From Pseudomonas sp. KUIN-1 (GTDB lineage Bacteria; Pseudomonadota; Gammaproteobacteria; Pseudomonadales; Pseudomonadaceae): a DNA stretch of 64,000 nt. Below, piece by piece: positions 58,190 through 64,000 of this stretch. A program made the position numbers and the translations under genes. Where the stretch lies: contig NZ_AP020337.1 of the NCBI RefSeq assembly GCF_009176725.1, positions 4,905,501 through 4,969,500 on the forward strand, in the 5' to 3' direction. Within the stretch, counting starts at the first letter, position 1; each line of letters starts with the position of its first letter. The notes under the pieces were generated by a model. That model worked only from the letters and a program-made list of their open reading frames with translations. It searched no databases and had not been told where the DNA came from.

Positions 58190-60625
58190 TCAGACCTTGA
58201 GTTCAGGCTGCAACTGCGCAGGCTCCTTTTCCAGCTCTTCCTTGAGGTCTTCGTCGCTGAGCATCTCTGCGATATCGCGCAGACGCTCCACGACACGCGC
58301 ATTGACGCTGCCCTCAGGGAATTCGCCATGCTCGTCGGGCGCACCGGCAGGTTCGCCCACCAGCAGGCTCAGCGCCTCATCGGCCTGACGTACTGCGTAG
58401 ATGTGGAATTGCCCGGCACGAACAGCCTGTACCACACGCTCATCCAGCATCAGCGTGGTGACGTTGGCGTGCGGAATGATCGCCCCCTGCTCACCGGTCA
58501 GCCCACGTGCTTCGCAGAGGCGGAAGAAGCCCTCGATCTTTTCATTGACCCCGCCCACCGCCTGAACTTCGCCAAACTGGTTGATCGAGCCGGTAATCGC
58601 GAAGCACTGCTTGAGTGGCGTGCGTGACAGCGCCGAGATCAGCGTGCAGACCTCGCCCAGCGACGCACTGTCGCCGTCCACGTAACCGTAGGACTGCTCA
58701 AGGGCGATACTCGCGGAAATCGCCAGCGGGAACTCCTGGGCATAACGGCTGCCGAGGTAGCCGGTAAGGATCATCACGCCCTTGGAGTGGATCGGCTGGC
58801 CAAGGTTGACCTCGCGCTCGATGTCGACGATCCCGCTGCCGCCCGGGTAAACCGTGGCGGAAATCCGCGCGGGCACGCCGAAGGCCGAGTCACCAACCTC
58901 CAGAACCGTCAGGCCGTTGCACTTGCCGACTGCCGCGCCGTCAGTGTCGATCAGGATCACGCCAGCCATCATGTCATCGAGAATCCGCGCCGAAACTCGC
59001 CCGGTACGGGTGGCCTTGGCCTTGAGCGCACGCTCGATATGCCCGGCGTCGGTCTTGTCGTCGTTGGCCAGCTGGCGGATGAAATCGGCCTCGCTGACCA
59101 GCTGGAACAGGTCGCCGATACGCGCCGACAAACGCCCCTGATGCTCGGCCAAGCGGGCGCTGTAAGTCGCCAGTCGTGCCACCGCGTCAGCGGTCAGAGG
59201 TGCCATGCCCTCCTCCGAGGTCCGGGTCTTGAGCAACTGAGCGAACTGCTCGAGCGTTTCATCGACCATCGGAATCTCTTCATCGAAGTCGACCAGCACC
59301 CGGAACATCTCCTGGAAGTCAGGATCGAGGTCTTGCAGGGTGTAGTACAGCGAACGCGAACCGATGATGATGATTTTGACGTTCCACGGAATCACTTGCG
59401 GCGTCAGGCTCACGGTGGCAACACGGCCGAGCTCGCCCAGCGGCGACTCCATCTTCAGCTTGCGCGATTGCAGGGTACGCTTGAGCGCATCCCAGACGAA
59501 CGGCTCGCCGAGCATCTTCTCGGCTTCCAGAATCAGGAAACCGCCGTTGGCGCGATGCAGCGCGCCGGGGCGCAGTTGCCGGTAGGTGGTGTACAGCGCG
59601 CCCTGATCGGTGCTGTATTCGATGCGCCCGAACAGGTTGTCATAGGTGGGGTGTTGTTCGAAAACCACCGGCGCACCGCCATCACGGGTATTCCCGACCA
59701 CCAGACTCGGGCTGTACTGCTCTTCCAGCAGCTTGCGCGCCTGGGCATCGGTCTTGGCATCATCGACCAACTGCTCGACCAGCGTCTTGAGCAGGTACAC
59801 CTGCATGGCCTGCAGGTAGGCGCAGACCGCAGCGTTCTCGGCGTACTTTTCCGAAAGCGGTGCCAGCAAGGGTTGCAGGGTCAGGGTGATGGTTTCTTCA
59901 TTCAACTGACGCAGCTGATTGTTGGACTCGCGCTTCCACTGCGGCAGGCTGGCCAGCTCTTCGTTGAGACGCTCCTCGAGCGCGGAGATATCTTCGTGAA
60001 AACGCTCGCGATCCGCCTCGGGCAGCTGCGAAAACTCGGCCTCGTCCAGCGCCTTGCCGTCGGCCATCGGCGTGAACGCGATGTTGGAGCTGTCGCGATA
60101 CAGCGCGATGTCTTTCTCCAGCGACAGGCGCTCGATGACATCAAGAGCACGGTCGTAGCGCTGATTGAACGCACGGTCGATCGAGCTTTTCTTCTGCTGA
60201 TACGAGGGGTGCTCGAAAACCGCCGGGAAGGTCACCAGCAGGTTGTCGATCAGACCGCCGATGTCGGCGGTGAACTCATGAGCAGTACCTGGTGGCAGCT
60301 CCAGCGCCTTGGGTTCGCGGGGCTCGTCGAAGTTGTTGACGTAGACCCAGTCCGACGGCGTCTGCATCCGCTTGCCTTCGGCCTTGAGGTAGCGTTTGAC
60401 GAACGAAAAGCGCCCGGTGCCGGGCTCGCCCATGACAAACACGTTGTAACCGGGGCGCGGCATGGCAACGCCGAACTGCAGGGCCTCTACGGCTCTCTCC
60501 TGGCCAAGGACACCGCGAAAGGGTTCGAGCTCGTGGGTGGTCGCAAAGCTGAACTGCTCAGCGGAAAACGGACGGGTCAGCGCGTTGGGCGCCAGGCGTA
60601 GGTTGGCTGCGACAGAATCGGGCAT
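58190..60625 (-). CDS. Lon-like ATP-dependent protease (AAA_32/LonB-like, AsrA type)
   Basis: An 811-residue AAA protease. The N-terminal ATPase region has the P-loop GEPGTGRFS near residue 67, with arginine in place of the usual lysine, as in the AAA_32 group. The middle contains a long Lon-insertion helical domain, and a second ATPase-like segment has GGFLILEAEKMLGEPFVWDAL. The C-terminal Lon protease domain (about 570-770) has the catalytic serine in DGDSASLGE and the lysine in GGVNEKIEGFF. P. aeruginosa AsrA (PA0779), linked to aminoglycoside-induced stress, has this architecture (from memory). AAGGA stands six bases before the ATG. Confidence 0.88.
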   Translation of the reverse strand: MPDSVAANLRLAPNALTRPFSAEQFSFATTHELEPFRGVLGQERAVEALQFGVAMPRPGYNVFVMGEPGTGRFSFVKRYLKAEGKRMQTPSDWVYVNNFDEPREPKALELPPGTAHEFTADIGGLIDNLLVTFPAVFEHPSYQQKKSSIDRAFNQRYDRALDVIERLSLEKDIALYRDSSNIAFTPMADGKALDEAEFSQLPEADRERFHEDISALEERLNEELASLPQWKRESNNQLRQLNEETITLTLQPLLAPLSEKYAENAAVCAYLQAMQVYLLKTLVEQLVDDAKTDAQARKLLEEQYSPSLVVGNTRDGGAPVVFEQHPTYDNLFGRIEYSTDQGALYTTYRQLRPGALHRANGGFLILEAEKMLGEPFVWDALKRTLQSRKLKMESPLGELGRVATVSLTPQVIPWNVKIIIIGSRSLYYTLQDLDPDFQEMFRVLVDFDEEIPMVDETLEQFAQLLKTRTSEEGMAPLTADAVARLATYSARLAEHQGRLSARIGDLFQLVSEADFIRQLANDDKTDAGHIERALKAKATRTGRVSARILDDMMAGVILIDTDGAAVGKCNGLTVLEVGDSAFGVPARISATVYPGGSGIVDIEREVNLGQPIHSKGVMILTGYLGSRYAQEFPLAISASIALEQSYGYVDGDSASLGEVCTLISALSRTPLKQCFAITGSINQFGEVQAVGGVNEKIEGFFRLCEARGLTGEQGAIIPHANVTTLMLDERVVQAVRAGQFHIYAVRQADEALSLLVGEPAGAPDEHGEFPEGSVNARVVERLRDIAEMLSDEDLKEELEKEPAQLQPELKV

Positions 60626-60901
60626 CAGTAATCCTTACATCAGGCGGGGCAGATGTCGGCATTCTGGCGCTCGCTGTACACGACTTGCAAGGCAGGAAAG
60701 AGTCGAAAAGCATTTGCGTGTCTACCGCCAGGAGCCGCGTCCTGAAAAAAGCCGTTTTCAGGTAATAATCTGTAATCACTCACGGAACCCTTGGAACGTG
60801 CCTAAACTCCAAACTGAACAGGTGGTTGCTGGCTGGCCATCTGTCTTGATGTAACGACTCAAGAAACTCGACCCTTGGCTGAACTAAAAAGAGAAAAAGC
60901 T

Positions 60902-61390
60902 ATGAAACGGATTCTTCTTGGAACGCTCTTCGCCGCTGTATCGATCAACGCTATGGCTCAAGCACCAGGCGGCCCTGACTGCGGTTGGGGCAACATGCTG
61001 TTTGAAGGTCAACGCGGTACTCCAGCTCACTTCCTGGCTTCGACCACCAACGGTACTTCGGGTAACGCCACCTTCGGCATGACCTCCGGCACCAACGGCT
61101 GCTCCACCAACGGCGCACTGACCTATGGCGGTAAATCCTGGCTTGCCATGAACGGCATGATGGATGAACTCTCCAAGGATATGGCCATGGGTCAGGGCGA
61201 AGCACTGACGACCTACGCTGTGGTACTGGGCGTTGCACCAGAAGACCGCGAGCACTTCGCCGCCGTCACCCACGAGCACTTCTCGCAAATCTTCAGCAAG
61301 GCCGACGCCACTGCCGAAGACGTCCACACCAACACTGTGAATGTTCTGAAAAACGATCCGACTCTGGCCAAGTACGCTACCCAGGCTTAA
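60902..61390 (+). CDS. DUF3015-family exported protein
   Basis: A 162-residue protein with a signal peptide (MKRILLGTLFAAVSINAMAQ). The mature part starts APGGPDCGWGNMLFEGQRG and continues with FGMTSGTNGCSTNGALTY, the cysteine- and glycine-rich signature of DUF3015. ATG 60902 is preferred over the frame start at 60875. Probably periplasmic or outer-membrane associated; its function is unknown. It lies 62 bases before a DUF4105 gene, with a terminator between them. Confidence 0.85.
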   Translation: MKRILLGTLFAAVSINAMAQAPGGPDCGWGNMLFEGQRGTPAHFLASTTNGTSGNATFGMTSGTNGCSTNGALTYGGKSWLAMNGMMDELSKDMAMGQGEALTTYAVVLGVAPEDREHFAAVTHEHFSQIFSKADATAEDVHTNTVNVLKNDPTLAKYATQA

Positions 61391-61399
61391 AGTCGCTCG

Positions 61400-61428
61400 C
61401 CCGCCCTTTCTTCGCAAAGGGCGGGATC
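61400..61428 (+). terminator. terminator after the DUF3015 gene
   Basis: CCCGCCCTTT and AAAGGGCGGG form a perfect 10-bp stem with a six-base loop, followed after a few bases by CCCCTTTT. It sits between two same-strand envelope-protein genes and may only partly stop transcription. Confidence 0.75.
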
Positions 61429-61452
61429 CCCTTTTCTGATTAGTTGCCCTCT

Positions 61453-63306
61453 ATGCTCAAACGTCTTGTATCGCTGGCGCTGTTCGTCTGTGCCCCTTTA
61501 TCTGCGGCACCTCATGCCAGCGCTGACCGTTTGCAGCAACTGGCCAATGAGCCGTTCTGGATTTCCCTGGGTCACTACGAGGCCGGCAAGCTCGGTGGCT
61601 GGCGCAGCTACGTCACAGACCCCAAATTCTTTCTCGCCGCCGACGGTGCGCATGACCCTAAGGCAGAGCTCAGCGCCACGCTGGAGGCGATTTACGCCCC
61701 CGTGACCAATGAGCAGACCCACGCCCAGTGCGTATACCCGGCACGTACCCGCTGGCTGCGCGACCAGTTGCACCTGACTGACCTGCCAACCCCGGACTGC
61801 AAGGAATTCAAAGCCTGGTACAAGGATGTGGCGCCGGACAGCACGGTGCTGATTTTCCCGGCCGCGTACCTCAACAGTCCCTCGTCGATGTTTGGCCACA
61901 CGCTGCTGCGCATCGATCCGGCCAGCGCGAAAACCAACAACACCACACTCTTGAGCTATGCGATCAACTTCGGTGCCTACATCGAAGGCATGGACAACAG
62001 CATTCTGTACGCGTGGAAAGGTCTGGCAGGCGGCTACCCGGGGTTGTTTGCGCTGGTGCCGTATCAGGAAAAACTGTCGGAATACCGCAGCCTGGAAAAC
62101 CGCGACCTGTGGGAATACCGGCTGAACCTGACTGCGGAAGAAACCGGGCGCATGGTCGAGCACGTCTGGGAGCTGAAACAGATCCGCTTCAGTTATTTCT
62201 TCTTCGACGAAAACTGCTCCTACCGGCTGCTGGAATTGCTGCAGGTCGCCCGCCCGGGCCTGAAGCTTACCGATCAGTTCGGCCTGACCGCGATCCCGAC
62301 CGATACGGTCAAGGCGATCAAGGCCGCCGGGCTGGTGGAGAAGATAGATTATCGCCCGTCACGCGAACGCGAGTTGCTGAGCCGCGCCGAACCGCTCGAT
62401 GCAGACGAGCAACAGTGGGTATTGAAGGTCAGCGCCGATCAGAAACAGCTGCACAACAGCGAGTACCTCGCGCAGCCCAAAGAACGCCGCGCGTTGATTC
62501 AGGACGCCGCCTACCGTCTGGAACGCTACCGCGCCAACGGTCTTGAGCGCGACACGCAGCGCTCGCAACGCAGCTTCGAGCTGTTGCAGGCGATCAATCA
62601 GAACCCGCCGCCACAACTGGACATCCCGCGCCCCGGCCTGCCGGAAGAAGGCCATGAATCACGTACCTGGCAGCTGGGAGCGGGCACCCGCGGTGACAAG
62701 GCGTTTGCCGAATATGGCCTGCGCATGGCCTACCACGACCTGAACGACAACGCCTATGGCTTCCCGCTGGGTGCGCAGATCGAGATTCTTCAGCTCAAGG
62801 TGCGCCAATATGAAGGCAACGACTGGCAGGTGCAGCAACTGGACCTGGCGACCATTCGCTCGCTGACTCCGCGTACCGAGCTGCTGAAACCCTGGTCATG
62901 GCAAGTTACCGGCGGCCTGGAGCGGGTTCTCGGCAGGCATGGCGACGAGAACCTCGTCAGCCATGTCAACGGTGGTGGCGGCGGCACCTGGAAACTGACC
63001 GACGACATGCTCGGCTTTGCACTGGGCACGGTGCGGGTCGAGCACAACAACGATTTCGCCGAATTCATCTCCCCCGCTGCGGGCTTTAACACTGGCCTGC
63101 TGTGGCGCAACCCGCTGGGCAACCTGAGCCTGGAAGCCAAGGGCGACTATTTCACCAATGGCGAAGTGCGCCGCAGCGTCAGCCTCAACCAGCAATGGGA
63201 GCTGTCCCGCAACCTCGGCCTGCGCCTGAGCGCCCAGCGCGAATTCAGCCAGATGAGCTCGCCACAGAATGAAGTGATGCTTGAGGTGAAGTGGTATCAC
63301 TACTGA
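61453..63306 (+). CDS. DUF4105-family envelope protein
   Basis: A 617-residue exported protein with a signal peptide (MLKRLVSLALFVCAPLSAAP). The DUF4105 region (about 100-340) contains LNSPSSMFGHTLLRID, LLSYAINFGAYIEGMDN and FSYFFFDENCSYRLLELLQVARPG, with histidine and cysteine residues suggesting a papain-like or NlpC-like fold. The C-terminal 200 residues alternate polar and hydrophobic strands and end in EVMLEVKWYHY, typical of an outer-membrane beta-barrel (inference). ATG 61453 is used; TTG 61444 would add three residues. Confidence 0.85.
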   Translation: MLKRLVSLALFVCAPLSAAPHASADRLQQLANEPFWISLGHYEAGKLGGWRSYVTDPKFFLAADGAHDPKAELSATLEAIYAPVTNEQTHAQCVYPARTRWLRDQLHLTDLPTPDCKEFKAWYKDVAPDSTVLIFPAAYLNSPSSMFGHTLLRIDPASAKTNNTTLLSYAINFGAYIEGMDNSILYAWKGLAGGYPGLFALVPYQEKLSEYRSLENRDLWEYRLNLTAEETGRMVEHVWELKQIRFSYFFFDENCSYRLLELLQVARPGLKLTDQFGLTAIPTDTVKAIKAAGLVEKIDYRPSRERELLSRAEPLDADEQQWVLKVSADQKQLHNSEYLAQPKERRALIQDAAYRLERYRANGLERDTQRSQRSFELLQAINQNPPPQLDIPRPGLPEEGHESRTWQLGAGTRGDKAFAEYGLRMAYHDLNDNAYGFPLGAQIEILQLKVRQYEGNDWQVQQLDLATIRSLTPRTELLKPWSWQVTGGLERVLGRHGDENLVSHVNGGGGGTWKLTDDMLGFALGTVRVEHNNDFAEFISPAAGFNTGLLWRNPLGNLSLEAKGDYFTNGEVRRSVSLNQQWELSRNLGLRLSAQREFSQMSSPQNEVMLEVKWYHY

Positions 63307-63439
63307 CCGGCTCGGTGGAAACGGCCGGCAGTGTGTCGCGAAAATAAAAGCACACTGCCATTACACGTTCCCTACATCGCTTTTACGAATAACTCACAAA
63401 TTACCTTCTAGACTCCTCTCATAAGCAGAGGGAATCACC

Positions 63440-63793
63440 ATGAAGCGGTATTGGCTGTTGTTGTCGCTGGCCATCGTGCTGGCGGGTTGTCAGTCCACCC
63501 GTGACCAGATGCTGGCCGAGGGTTATCCGCCGGGCTTTGCAGACGGCTATCAGGATGGTTGCAGCAGCGGCAGGGACGCAGCAGGCGCCACGACCGGCCA
63601 ATTCCGCAAAAACGTACCCCGTTACTTGAAAGACAAGCTCTACGCCCAGGGCTGGACCGATGGCTTTCGTCAGTGCGAGACCTCGCAGGACAATCGCGAC
63701 CGGCTTGATCCTGGCCAGGTCTTCAATGAGCGTGATCGCGCCTGGGAGCAGGAAAAGACCCGCAGTGCCGCCAAGGCCTATCGTCCGAACTGA
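63440..63793 (+). CDS. small lipoprotein
   Basis: A 117-residue protein with a lipoprotein signal (MKRYWLLLSLAIVLAGCQST; lipobox LAGC, cysteine 17). The mature part has two repeats of an aromatic-glycine motif (GYPPGFADGYQDGCSSG; GWTDGFRQC) and ends with a basic, helical tail. Residues +2/+3 (Q, S) predict outer-membrane location. No known function. Confidence 0.82.
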   Translation: MKRYWLLLSLAIVLAGCQSTRDQMLAEGYPPGFADGYQDGCSSGRDAAGATTGQFRKNVPRYLKDKLYAQGWTDGFRQCETSQDNRDRLDPGQVFNERDRAWEQEKTRSAAKAYRPN

Positions 63794-63867
63794 CCCGCAA
63801 AGCGTGGAAAATCGACGAAACCAATGATGTCCTGCTGTGGCCCAAAGCCTATTAGGGAGGACTTTTC

Positions 63868-64000
63868 ATGAGCCGCGCATTCGTAAACGAAGACAACGCT
63901 GCCGCCGAGGCCGAACAACCGGTAGAGCGGCTGGTCAGCACACAGATCAACTACGTCACTGCCGAAGGCCTGACCCTGTTGAAGAAACACGTCGGCAGCC
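63868..64000 (+). CDS. GreA/GreB-family protein, N-terminal fragment
   Basis: The first 44 residues of a gene that continues past the right edge, MSRAFVNEDNAAAEAEQPVE followed by RLVSTQINYVTAEGLTLLKK. The MSRAFV...E and the NYVT-x-EGL-x-x-L pattern are typical of Pseudomonas GreB-like transcript cleavage factors. AGGGAGGA lies before the ATG. The coiled-coil and C-terminal domains are outside the window. Confidence 0.75.
   Translation, partial: MSRAFVNEDNAAAEAEQPVERLVSTQINYVTAEGLTLLKKHVGS

Overview
The window is chromosomal DNA of a fluorescent Pseudomonas, most likely of the P. syringae group. Grounds: GC-rich coding sequence; a gene order matching the P. aeruginosa roxRS-dpp-piuB-speC region as I remember it; an OpuC transporter with CBS domains; a plant-type LuxR solo beside a proline iminopeptidase; and a dispersed intergenic palindrome family. 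I see no tRNA, rRNA, CRISPR array, prophage or insertion sequence.

Layout. 0-1.6 kb: left-edge fragment, repeat, nhaA. 1.7-9.2 kb: a five-gene peptide ABC transporter operon (minus), then a LuxR-family regulator and a proline iminopeptidase (plus). Two matching lux-box-like sites, each oriented toward its target, lie before the transporter operon and before the peptidase. 9.4-16.8 kb: chemoreceptor, GAF protein, acetyltransferase, GAF-(degenerate GGDEF)-EAL protein, TSUP permease and small proteins. 17.0-22.5 kb: galactarate/glucarate catabolism (garD, MFS transporter, kdgD, FadR-type GntR regulator) with a shared candidate operator. 22.6-27.1 kb: ABCD-type ABC exporter, RoxRS-type redox two-component system, SIMPL-domain protein. 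27.4-28.9 kb: a Het-C domain protein. 29.0-41.6 kb: the dipeptide uptake locus, with four substrate-binding proteins, an OprD-type porin and dppBCDF. A long non-U-tailed hairpin follows each of the five porin/binding-protein genes. 41.7-44.3 kb: a PepSY-flavodoxin-reductase. 44.6-47.8 kb: an alpha-xenorhabdolysin-like binary toxin gene pair followed by an unrecognised third helical protein. 47.8-49.0 kb: ornithine decarboxylase. 49.6-53.0 kb: opuCABCD osmoprotectant transporter. 53.4-64 kb: prfC, a tandem repeat array, a small gene behind two Fur-box-like sites, FKBP isomerase, small proteins, a Lon-like AAA protease, DUF3015 and DUF4105 envelope proteins, a small lipoprotein and the start of a GreA/GreB-family gene.

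Main themes are peptide uptake and sensing at a plant surface, sugar-acid catabolism and osmoprotection. The most unusual units are the three-gene toxin cassette between two core genes, the LuxR/peptidase/transporter regulon, and the expanding palindrome repeat array downstream of prfC.
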